64,000 nucleotides of DNA from Dermatophagoides farinae (Eukaryota > Arthropoda > Arachnida > Sarcoptiformes > Pyroglyphidae): NCBI RefSeq assembly GCF_024713945.1, contig NC_134683.1, forward strand, positions 436,501-500,500, read 5' to 3'. Numbering within the stretch: the stretch's first letter is position 1; every line of letters begins with the position of its first letter. The position numbers and the translations under genes are program-made. A model generated the notes under the pieces. It made no database searches, was not told the origin of the DNA, and saw only the letters and a program-made list of their open reading frames with translations. This document shows, piece after piece, positions 48,936 to 60,074 of this stretch.

Positions 48936-50242
48936 TCAAATCGACTACGACAACAATTCAATGACGACAAATTCTCCCCTTTTTTTATATATATAAAAAT
49001 TCTTTTCTCTTGCATTTTTTTTTCTTCTTTGAAACACTTGACACAGAATAATTTAAATATTGATTTAAATTGATCCAAATAATACACACACACACCTATG
49101 ATAATTATTTAATCAAAAAAAAAAAAAATTGATTTGAATTGAACTTTATTTTGCTTGGAATATATAAAAGAATTAAATTATTCTTTTTTTTCGGTTACAG
49201 AATTTGTGGATTTTTTTCTTTTGTAATATATTACAACAGAAAAATGGGTGAAAAAATTGCAACATTTTTGATTTTGTTTTTTTTTTCATTGAACAAATCA
49301 CATGTTTTCATTTGTTTGTTTACATTTGTGAATGTTTTCTCTCTCTCTCTCTCTTTCTCTGTCCATTTCTTTCGTTGACCAATCGACAGATATATATATA
49401 AAGATGGAAAGACATTTTTTTGTGAAATTCTAATAAAAAAAAAATCAATTATCAACGCCATTTTGGTTTGGTTCGGTTGTTTTGTTTTGTTTTGTGTTTT
49501 TTTTTTCAAACACATCATCACATCATCAAGAAAAACAAAAAACAAAACAATAGAATCATTGAGAAATTCATAAATATAGTTATGGCATCATCATCAATAT
49601 ATGAAAAATGAACACACACACACCTTGAACGCATTGTGAAAAACAACAGAGAAAAAAAAAATCAAATTAAATTTATTTCTATTTCTGTGCCAATAACGAT
49701 TTGCTAAACTTATGTGAAGGAATAGGGGAGAGAGAGAAAAAAAAAATTCCGTAAACAAACAATAAAACAAAAGAAATTTTTGATTTTGATACAAGAACAA
49801 CAATAATGAAAATATATCTGATTAAATCAAATGAATGAATATATCATTAACTGTGTAACTTTTTCATTTTCTAGCTTCTTTCCAAATGATCATCATGGAC
49901 ATTTCAACTTCGATTTCAATTTCATTCATAATAATGATGATGATGATTGAAAGCGGCAAACAACATCTTCATCTTCATCATCTTTTTCTTTTTTTTTTTT
50001 TTTTTTAATATATCAAATACACGCAACAAGTGTGTTTGTGGAAAAACATTCACGCAAACTACCACAATACAGCGTAAAAAATCATTACAGGAAGAATTTT
50101 TGTTTTTTTTCCGTTGATGATTTTTTATTTATAAAAATGATTTACGCATTTCCTTTGTATTTTTTTTTTTTTTGGTTGAAAAAAAAATCAATCGATAACC
50201 AAATAATAACGACATTTATGATGTATTAAAATTATTGTATAA

Positions 50243-50258
50243 CGCATGCATGCATGCG
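50243..50258. repeat. 16-base perfect palindrome
   Basis: CGCATGCATGCATGCG is its own reverse complement and is built of GCAT units. It is alternating purine-pyrimidine, which favours Z-DNA. Confidence 0.9.
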
Positions 50259-51215
50259 ATTGAATCCTTGTTGTTGTTTTGTTTTGTTTTTTTTCGTAAA
50301 AAACCAATTTTTTTTTCTTTTCCATTAATGAATTCCTCATCATCATATTATTGGCTTGTTTTTTTTTTTTTTTTTTTTTGGTATTGAACAAAAGAAAAAT
50401 CCAGAAGCAAAAAAAATTTTTCTTTTTCTCCTTAAATGACGATGACCTCAATGATTGGTGAATTTATTTTTTTTTAAAATAACACTGTAGCTACTAGCTT
50501 GATAACGAATACGGACATAAAATTAAAATGATTAATTCAATGACCACGAATAATAATGAGTGCAGAATGAAAATAAGAGAGAGAGAGAGAGAGGGGGGAC
50601 GATGATAATTATGATAATAATTCTCTTATCATCCCCCGATAATGATGATGATGATGATGTTAAAAGGGTACTGTCGTTGTTATTGATGATGCTCACTAAT
50701 TTGCGTTTTGTTTTTTTTCCTGATTTTCAAACCTTGAATTGTTTGTTTGTTTAGTTATTTTTTTTTTTGTTGCTTCTGGCTTTTTTTTTGCCATTGGCCA
50801 TTTCAGATGATGATGATGATTATTATCCATCCATATTGATGGAATACACACACATGCCCTTGATTTTTTTTTGTGTCTGTGTATCAGTCGATTATCGCTA
50901 TAATTTTTCAAATGGATTTTCATTTTCATTTCAGCTTCTGATACGGCTAATGCTGTCGCGTTTCAATTTATTTTCATTTGTAATCAAGGTTTTTTTGTTA
51001 TCATCGTGGATAGATATGGAAAAAAACGGAAATAATTAAAATAAAATTTGGAAAAATTATCTTTGTTTTAAATTTGAAGAAAAAAAAAATACTTTTCAAT
51101 TCAAATGATAATGATATGATCACTTAGCACCAATAATGGTTTTTCAATGAGAAAAAAAAAATTTTTTAAGCGGGAAAAAATTTTTCAAATTTCTATCAAT
51201 GTTTGAAATGTGAAC

Positions 51216-51278
51216 AAAAGATGGCGCTCGTACACAATCGTATTGTTGTTTTATTTATTCAAACATAGATGGCAGGAG
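51216..51278 (+). promoter_or_regulatory. Pair of CTCF-like AGATGGC motifs
   Basis: AAAAGATGGCGCTCG (51216-51230) and ACATAGATGGCAGGAG (51263-51278) share the AGATGGC core, on the same strand 47 bases apart. The first also fits YY1. They lie between ELOVL B and C. A similar site is at 60061, beyond ELOVL D. Confidence 0.3.
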
Positions 51279-52338
51279 TTTGTTCATGGTTTTTTCTTAT
51301 TTTTCCAATCATTTTTTTCCTCTCACTATCTCTATCTCTATCGTTTATTTTTATTTTGAATCAAATCCATTATTCAAGGATATTCCAGATAATGATGATG
51401 ATAAGTTGTTTTTCTAGAATAAAAAAAAATAAACACATATTCAATTAAAGAATATTTCATGTGAATATATCATATGTTTGTCATTTACTTTTTTTCTTTG
51501 AGGGAATTTTCTTTTTTTTTTCTTACAATTTTTGTGCTTTTCATTCATGTGGTTTTAATCCATTCATTCAAGAATGATGACATTGACATTGGTTAAATTA
51601 TTCGATTCGAGAAAACCAAAAATTCATCAGTTTTTCTCTCATCTCTATGTGTTGTATAATATAATATAATTATTCATGTTCACATGAAAATTAAATAATA
51701 ATAATCTATTGGTTTCTGGTGGTTTTTGATTAATAAAAAAAAATTATGGATAAACTGGTTTGACCAATGAATCCAATACCGGTTATTTGATCTTGATAAT
51801 AATTGATTCAAAAAAAAAAATTCATTCTATTCACCTGTTGATTGAATTAATTAATTAATGTTTTTTTCTTCGCATTTCAGTACGTTTTCTATTCACTATC
51901 ACTTTTTTGACGCTCTTCAAGAATAAATAGAGAAAAAAAAATTGCTTCGATTTCATCGATTGATCACAATATTTCGAAGGCCAATATTCATATGTTGTCG
52001 GCATTATTATTAGTAAACATCGTTGTTGTTGTTGTTGTTGTTGTTGTCATTGTCGTTTATTTGTAAAGGAATAAATGAACAAAATCTTGCATTTCCTTTG
52101 CATAAACAAACCAGCAAACAGACAACAACAACAACCACAACAAGGGGAAAAAAAGCCATCAAATTATCAATGGCATTGACATTGAACTTGTAATCATCTT
52201 CGTCATCGTCATTGGATGATGAGAATTCCACAAATCAAATCAAATCAAATTCAATCAATTAGCAATACTAATCATTCCAACAAAAAAAAAAAAAAAAATT
52301 TTTCCTTCTCGAATTCAATGTCGGTTGCACTAAAACAC

Positions 52339-52341
<3 letters not shown>

Positions 52342-52376
<35 letters not shown>
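52342..52376 (+). repeat. (AG)n microsatellite
   Basis: About 17 uninterrupted AG units in the ELOVL B-C gap. Confidence 0.9.
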
Positions 52377-52379
<3 letters not shown>

Positions 52380-54605
52380 TTTTTCTGTTGGATGGTAGCA
52401 ATCATTTTCAACAGGTTGTTGAAATATAGTAGTGATTAAAAACCTAAAATCAAATATCGAAAATCAATGACAAAAAAAAGTTGATAATTATCACAGTTTT
52501 GTTTGATTCATTGGGAATTTTTCCATCATTCTCTGTGTGTGTGTGTGTGTGTGTATTTTTGAATATGAAGCGGGAAAAATTTTTTTTGTTGAAACAAAAA
52601 GAATGAATAAACAACCTGTTATTATCTTTTTTTTTCATTATCATCCATAACTTGATTGATTGATTCATTGATTTGTTTTTTGGATAAAAGAAAACATTTC
52701 CTGCTCATTTCATGCTGTTTACAAGAAACGAAAATCATTGTGAATGTAATTCAAGAATCATTCAATGGAATTTCATTCATTCATTCATCGAATGCGTGTT
52801 TTAGGAAAAATTTTTTTTTTCCAACCGAGCAACAAAGCAAACGATCTAATTTGAATTTGAATTTCATTTTTCTTCTCCTCTTTTTTTCTGTTTGTTTGTT
52901 TTTGTGTATTTGTGAATTTGACATTCATACGTACACGTTTATCTTATTTTCATACGATATATGAAAATGGAATTTGAATTTCTTGTTTGCAAAGGTTAAT
53001 TTCATTCATTAATCATCATCAATTTTGGTTTCATATCAAGCGACAAATAATCGACAACTATTGTCCATTATTTCTGAATTGTTTGTTTTGTTCTGTTTTG
53101 TTGATCTAAAAAAAACAAAAAACTAAACAAACCAATTCATCAATCAATCAATCAGCTACAAAAAAAATAAGGTGAAAATTGGAAAAAATTAAAGGAAAAA
53201 CAGTCTTCTTTTCTGTCCATATAAAATGAAATTAGATGCAATAAAAAACATTTTAAAAAATTTGATTTAAAATAATCATCGTCATCATCATCGAACGTCA
53301 ATCATCGATCCTCATCTTGTATCGAATGTAATAATCACTTCCGTTGCTGATGAAATGTATTCATTTTTTTTCCTAATTAATATTTTTGTTGTCTCTGTTT
53401 CGATGGACGGATTTAGACAGAAAACACAAACACACACACACACACAGCCATTGAATCTACATACGTCTTTTATTTGATTTGGCCTCCGATTGATTTTTTG
53501 TCATTTATTTGGCTAGACGTGACCGGGCGCTAGATTGTCGTCATAATTTTTTTTTTTGATTACAATAAATTTCATATCCTTTTTTTTCGTAATCAATCCT
53601 TTTATTCAATGAAAATTCTTGATACTGGATTGTCGTCAAAGTAACAAATGTGTGTGTGTGTGTGTGTGTATGTACGTTGTAATAAGTACAAAAAGGTTGA
53701 TGGAATTGTTCATTTTCAAACTACAACAAAAAAAATCATGACCAGAAAAAAAGAAGAATAAGAGAGAAAGATGATGGTGAAAATTTCTGGTGAAATGGTG
53801 GGGAAAAAAACAAAAGAAAAAAAATTGTCGTTTATCATTATTCAAACAGGTATCATGAAAGAAAAAAAAACAAAACAAAAATTCCCATGATGTGCTTGTA
53901 TGTGGTTATCATTAATCGATTTGTTTTTTTCATTATTTTAATCGAAGAATAATGATGGAATAATTTTTAAAAAAAAACAACAAACAAACAAACAAACAAA
54001 ACACGATGACGTCAATTTCCATTCTTTTCTTTTTACCTGTTAATGTTTTGTAAAAGAATCCAATAATAGCAACAACAACGACGACAAAAAGAGAAATAAT
54101 TATGAATCACAATTATGACCATCAACCTCATTAGATGATGATCATCACCAAAAATAAATTCAACATTACAACACACACACACACACAATCTTCCTGTTGG
54201 ATTTTTATTTGTATGTAAAAAAAAAAATTACAACAGAAAAAAAATCCCAATATGTCATTATGTTGATGATGATCATAATTTTCAATGACGTCAAATAATC
54301 TTTGGTGTTTTTGTACTAAAAAACTGAAAAAAAAATCCTGATGGCAATCATCAAACAGCAAAAGTAACTCATTAAAATATTGATTTTTTTTTTTTTTTTT
54401 TTTTGAAAATTATAAAAAATTGAAAAATCAATTATCTTGTCATGTCATAATCATCATCACCATCATCAGATCATCATTTCAAAAGAATTTCTTCAAAATA
54501 ACAATTTATTCTCATCATCATCATTATTAAATCAAATCAATCACCGGTTGATTAAAAAAAAAAAAATTTCAAATCAATTCTCTTGTTTCTCTTTCTCTTT
54601 ATATT

Positions 54606-54674
54606 GGCGCATGCGTGATTTTTCAAATTTTGTATGAAAGTGCGATTGCTGTTTTTTTTCCATATATATATAAA
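54606..54674 (+). promoter_or_regulatory. Candidate promoter of ELOVL C: NRF1-like site and TATA box
   Basis: GGCGCATGCGTG at 54606-54617 is close to the palindromic NRF1 site, and TATATATATAAA follows at 54663-54674. The ELOVL C ATG is about 520 bases further on, so a long or spliced leader would be needed. Confidence 0.3.
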
Positions 54675-54937
54675 CGCACAAACGAATATGATAGGAATTT
54701 TCTTTTAAAAACGAAAACTTTTTTTTTTGACAAATTTTTCATTATTGTCGTCCATTACACATGATTGCTAAAAATCAATCGATTGATCGCGATTTATGTT
54801 TATTTATTTTATTTATTATTAATTATTAAAACTAGTTTTTTTTTCAATGTTTTAAACTTGAATTTTTTTAAAAAAAAACATTCGACATTGACTTTGACAT
54901 CATCATCGTTCATAGAATCATTGTCGTTGTCGTCGTC

Positions 54938-54969
<32 letters not shown>

Positions 54970-55194
54970 TTGGTGTGGAGAAAAATTTTTTTTCTTTGTT
55001 CATCATCATCATCATCATTTCCATCAAATCAATCATAGTTCCTCCAGTCAGCAAGCCAACAAGTCATTCTAGCAAATCAAATCAAAAATTTATTTAATCC
55101 ACATCTTTGACCAATACACGCATATAGCACAACAATCATAAAATCATCATCATTGCCATAGCACAATAGTTGAACATTGAAAAATCTGCAAAAA

Positions 55195-57529
55195 ATGTCC
55201 GTGCTAAATCGTTTGTTCAACGTGGACGATGTCCGTTATCATTATTATTATCGTGATATACCAGCCGGCAATTATACGTGGACACATGATTTTAGTAAAT
55301 TTCCCGGTCTACAAATACAATTACCCGGCGAAGCATTTGTTCAACGCCATACACGTGAAATTGTAATGACATCCAATGATTATTGGCATTATTCTATTTA
55401 TATATCAATCGGTTATATTGTCACAATATTTACATTGAAATTTTTGATGAATCAACGTGAAAAAGGTTTTGATTTGAAACGTGAACTAATACTTTGGAAT
55501 TGGTTTTTGGCTGCATTTTCATTTATGGGCGCCGTACGTTGTTTACCGGAATTCTGGCATGTTTTAGTCAATGATGGTTTTTTTGATTCATATGCTAAAA
55601 ATACCTATGTACAGGTAAGTTTGCCATTTTTTTCAATCATTCATTCATTTAGCTATTTATCCAAAAAAAAATCTTGAAGAAAATTTATTGCAAATTTTGA
55701 TTAATCATTGTCATTATCATCATCAACATCATCATTGTATTTATGAACGTTAATGTTTTGATTAAAGTCTTTTAGTTTCAAGTGTTTATCATCATTATCA
55801 TCATCATTTGCTTCAACAAAATGAATGAATAAATGTTGTTGGTTCTTTTTTTTTGTTGTTGTTGCAGTGAACAAATTGAAAAAAATTGCAAATTCTTAAT
55901 TCGCAACAAAAAAAAAATTTCGATTTGTTGTACCACTCGAAAAGCCAAATGATAATGATGATGATGATGATGACCACCTAAAGGTGTGTACAAGGCTATC
56001 AATCATGATTCATTTGAAGGATTAATGAATAGAAAATTTCAGTTATTTTGTTTGTTTGATTTGATTTGTTTTAATTAGATTTTTGAATTTTTAAAATGTT
56101 CGTTTCATTTGCAAAAAAAAACAATAGAAAAAAAAGATAAAATGACTTTTTAGCACGAAATAAATTTATCCAGAATGAAAGAAAGATGATGATGACCAGT
56201 GGTCAGCAGTCAATGATTTACGAAATTTTTCCATCGTTATTCCTGTCACCATTACTTGTAATTGTGATGGAGAATTTACATACACATTTAACACGTTGAT
56301 TTCTCAACATTTTTACTTTTTTTCACTGTTTACTTTTAGATTGATTTCATTCAATCATAATCGATCGTCAATTGATTTGATTTCTATTCTAATTTTTTTT
56401 TTATTTCCATAATAATGATGATGAAATCAATCAATCGATCGATTGAAAGGTAGGGAGAAAAAAAGAAATAAAAATTTTTTTTTATTGAAATTGTCCAGAA
56501 ATAGAAAAAAGTTGAAGAAATAAATTTAAAAAGATTTTCATTTACTTTTTTGTTTTGTTTCTGTTTTCAATCGAAAACAAAATTTATTAGATTTTTTTTC
56601 TCCTCTCAATATCGATCAATATCGATTGATTGATTCAAGTTCAAATTGATCATAATTTTATTCTTCTTTTTGAAAATTCATGCGAACAGGAAGAACGTAC
56701 GTATCTGCGTGTGTGTGTGTGTGTGTGTGTGTGTCTGTTTGTTATTGACTATGAAACTGGAAATGAATTTTTTTTCACATAAAATGTCCATTATATGGAC
56801 GCAATTTTTCATTATTTGTTTTTTTCCCAGTGCAATGGTTTTTTTCAGTTTCAAGATTCTTTTTTTTTGCTGATAAGTTAATTAATTCTAATTTGAAAAA
56901 TTTTTTTTTTACTAATTTCTCTTTTTATTTGTTTTGTCAATCATCAAATGCACCGAAACAAACAGGATATTCGTATTAATGCATGGTATTGGTTTTTTAC
57001 ATTATCGAAAGCACCAGAATTAATCGATACATTGTTCATTGTATTACGTAAACGACGCCTGATTCAATTACATTGGATTCATCATACATTGACATTGATT
57101 TATTCATGGTTTGTTTTTGGTGATGTGCCATCCACTGCACGTTGGATGGTCAATATGAATCTGGCTGTACATACATTGATGTATAGTTATTATGCATTGA
57201 CTGCAATGGGTCATCGTTTACCGCGTCAAGTTAATGTTACATTGACCACATTACAGATTGTTCAGATGCTTTTTGGTTTCTACATTCATATCGATTGTTT
57301 ACGTTTAAAATTAATGGGCCAACCATGTGATGTCAGTATGGCTGTAGCGGTCACTGGATTTTCACTATACGCATTGTTTTTCCTGTTGTTTATGAATTTC
57401 TTCATCCGTACATACATTATACCAAGTTCGAAAAAAGCTGTCAAAGCTGCAATGGCCAATGGAAATGCCATACTGAAAGATTTGAATAATAATAAAAATG
57501 GTAAAGAAGTGATTAAAAAATTACAATAA
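55195..57529 (+). CDS. Very-long-chain fatty acid elongase C (ELOVL3/6 type)
   Basis: Two exons, 55195-55614 and 56966-57529, with a 1351-base phase-0 intron (donor GTAAGT, acceptor AACAAACAG), giving 327 residues. Boxes: KAPELIDT (155-162), HWIHH (176-180), MNLAVHTLMYSYY and TTLQIVQMLFG. The end is KKLQ, a KKxx ER-retrieval signal. It is a recent tandem duplicate of D: exon 1 has the same length, nearly all residues match, and at least 50 bases of leader are shared. Differences from D include TLIYSW for TLNYSW just after the histidine box and a longer C-terminal tail (the NGNAILKDLNNN stretch). Asn at that position is shared by A, B and D, so Ile is the derived state in C. The ATG was chosen by homology with D. 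Confidence 0.93.
55615..56965 (+). other. 1.35-kb intron of ELOVL C
   Basis: Its first bases (GTAAGTTTG.CATTTTTTTC) and last bases (CAAACAG) resemble those of the 85-base intron of ELOVL D, so the two introns share ancestry and differ by about 1.27 kb of internal sequence. The interior has GAT repeats near 55955, a TG run at about 56708-56734 and no recognisable element or gene. Confidence 0.7.
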
Positions 57530-58611
57530 AAAATGCCAACAACCATTACAACACATCATCACATTCATCAATCGACCAATCACTATTTTTCATATAGTGA
57601 ATTGATGAAAACAAAATCATTACGAACAACAAACTCAAAATCAAATTGATTATTTTGTCATTTACGAATCCAAAAAGAAAAATCATTTTTTGACATTTTT
57701 AAATTTTTATTTGTTGTATCACCAGCCATCACATGATAATTTGTTTCCTTTTATTTAAATTAATCCTTTCTTTCTTACTTTTTTTTTGTTTAATTTATAT
57801 TAACATCAACACTTCACACAATCAATCAGTCAATCTCAACTACACAATTCACCCATTTGATCTTTGATTCTTTTATGAATCTACAGGCACTAGAGTATAG
57901 TGTAGCCAATTTTTATTTTCATTTTTTGGGCCATTTTTTCTCGGTTTCCTTTTTTTCCGTTTTTATTTTTATTTTTATTTTGTCAATCATACGGATATGG
58001 AATGAAAAAATTTGCACCAGAAATGAAAAATCTTATGTTAATCTCTGAACATTTATTTTTCTTTTGTATTTGTATTTTTGTGTGTGTGTAGGTTTTATTA
58101 TTTTGTCTAAAAATAAAATATTTTTCGCCAAAAAAAAAACTTCACTTGATTAATCATCGCTATCGCGAATGATAATTGTTCTGTTTTCTACCTGTTGCTT
58201 CAAAAATCAACAGCTTATCATTGATTTGACCATATGATATATGGTTGGTTAAAGAATTTTTTTTTATTGCTATTGGTAGAGCTTTTCTTTTTGCCCAGAA
58301 AAATAGAATTTAATACAACGTTTATTTTGTCTATTTCTTTGGACTTCAAGGACATTTCGGTACTGTAGATATCGCTACTTTTATCTTGTTAGGGACACTA
58401 TATATTAGTTTTTATGACCCTTTATCACACACCTAATGATGACTATCGTGAACCGAATGAGCTAGAAAAATATAAAAATCCTAGAAAAAGAATGTGTTGT
58501 CAACTATTTGCTAGTTGGTCACAACTGATCCACAACAGTATTTTGTAATCGATCGATTTTCATCATCATTGCCATAGCACAACAGTTGAACATTGAAAAA
58601 TCTGCAAAAAA
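57530..58611. other. Spacer between ELOVL C and D with D promoter
   Basis: The first part is ELOVL C 3' UTR and AT-rich spacer. From about 58190 to 58555 the sequence is unusually free of homopolymers and simple repeats, and includes a TATA box at 58471. The last 52 bases (58560-58611) match the leader of ELOVL C. No RNA gene was recognised. Confidence 0.5.
58471..58478 (+). promoter_or_regulatory. Candidate TATA box for ELOVL D
   Basis: TATAAAAA lies 141 bases before the ELOVL D ATG, a normal promoter distance. It is in the block that is not shared with ELOVL C, so the two copies seem to use different core promoters. Confidence 0.45.
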
Positions 58612-59641
58612 ATGTCCCTGCTAAATCGTTTGTTCAATGTGGACGATGTCCGTTATCATTATTATTATCGTGATATACCAGCCGGCAATTATACATGGAC
58701 ATATGATTTTAGTAAATTCCCCGGTCTACAAATGCAATTACCCGGCGAAGCATTTGTTCGACAATATACACGTGAAATTGGTCATGCATCCACTGATTAT
58801 TGGCATTATTCTATTTATATATCAATCGGTTATATTGTCACAATATTTACATTGAAATTTTTGATGAATCAACGTGAAAAAGGTTTCGATTTAAAACGTG
58901 AATTAATACTATGGAATTGGTTTCTGGCCGCATTTTCATTTATGGGCACCGTACGTTGTTTACCCGAATTCTGGCATGTTTTAATCAATGATGGTTTTTT
59001 TGCTTCATATGCTAAAAATACCTATGTACAGGTAAGTTTGTCATTTTTTTCATTAATTTATTTATTGTTTTACTCATCACTTTTTCTTTATGTTTTTAAT
59101 TTTTCACAACAAACAGGATATCCGCATCAATACATGGTATTGGTTTTTCACCATATCGAAAGCAGCGGAATTAATCGATACATTGTTCATCGTATTACGT
59201 AAACGACGCCTGATTCAATTACATTGGATTCATCATACATTGACATTGAATTATTCATGGTTTGTTTTTATGGATGTACCATCCACTGCACGTTGGATGG
59301 TCAATATGAATTTTATCGTGCACACATTTATGTATAGTTATTATGCATTGACTGCAATGGGTCATCGTTTACCGCGTCAAGTTAATGTTACATTGACCAC
59401 ATTACAGATTGTTCAGATGCTTTTTGGTTTCTACATTCATATCGATTGTTTACGTTTAAAATTAATGGGCCAACCATGTGATGTCAGCATGGCCGTAGCC
59501 GTCACTGGATTTTCACTATACGCATTGTTTTTCCTGTTGTTTATGAATTTCTTCATCCGTACCTATATTATACCGAATTCAAAAAAAGCTGTCAAAGCTG
59601 CAATAGCAAAGAAGCAACATAATGAAAAAAAATTTCAATAA
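58612..59641 (+). CDS. Very-long-chain fatty acid elongase D (ELOVL3/6 type)
   Basis: Two exons, 58612-59031 and 59117-59641, with an 85-base phase-0 intron, giving 314 residues. Boxes: KAAELIDT (155-162), HWIHH (176-180) then TLTLNYSW, MNFIVHTFMYSYY and TTLQIVQMLFG. The end is KKFQ, a KKxx ER-retrieval signal. It is a close tandem duplicate of C; a 158-base tract of exon 2 (59330-59487) is identical to C (57179-57336), including silent sites, while flanking sequence differs. The C-terminal tail is shorter than in C. No breaks are present and all conserved boxes are intact, so the copy looks functional. Confidence 0.93.
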
Positions 59642-60060
59642 CCAAAAAAAAGTACAGACCTTATTTTTCATCATTTACACAAATCCAAGATTATTTTTTT
59701 TTTTGACATTTCAAATTTATTTATTTCATTTAATCATCATCGATTTTTTTCCGTTCGTTGAATAAATCAATCATTTTTAATCAATTCGATTCAATAAAAG
59801 AGCCAATTAGTGATTTTTTACTGGTTGTTGTTGTTGTTGTTGTAATCATCGATTGAAAATTATCGTGACTTGTACACACAAAAAAAAAAACAAACAACCA
59901 ACCAGCAAGAAAAATAACAACATCGTCATTATCTTCGTAAACGTTTCTGATATTTCCTTATTTAATCAATTTTTGTAAAAAATTAAACAAAAAAAAATTT
60001 TTTTTCCTCAAATTCATCAAAAACAATGATAAAAAAAATCCGACGTTGTTCATTTCTCGT

Positions 60061-60074
60061 CCACTAGATGGCAA
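60061..60074 (+). promoter_or_regulatory. CTCF-like motif
   Basis: CCACTAGATGGCAA matches the CTCF core (CCACTAGATGGCG type) at 12 or so positions. It lies about 420 bases after the ELOVL D stop. With the pair at 51.2 kb it brackets ELOVL C and D. Binding is not shown. Confidence 0.35.

Larger units (their letters stand above)
48936..55194. other. 6.3-kb gene-free region between ELOVL B and C
   Basis: AT-rich, repeat-rich spacer. Contents: CT run near 49340, a 16-base palindrome at 50243-50258, GAT runs near 50645 and 50805, two AGATGGC motifs at 51216-51278, a GA run at 52342-52376, TG and CA runs near 52535 and 53430, and a possible promoter (NRF1-like site 54606, TATA 54663). Frames are short and low-complexity. 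Confidence 0.5.

Noticed and set aside
58414-58548. 44-codon frame as a separate gene
   Set aside because: It overlaps the probable TATA box and transcription start of ELOVL D, so it is more likely promoter sequence; the block is kept as a finding.
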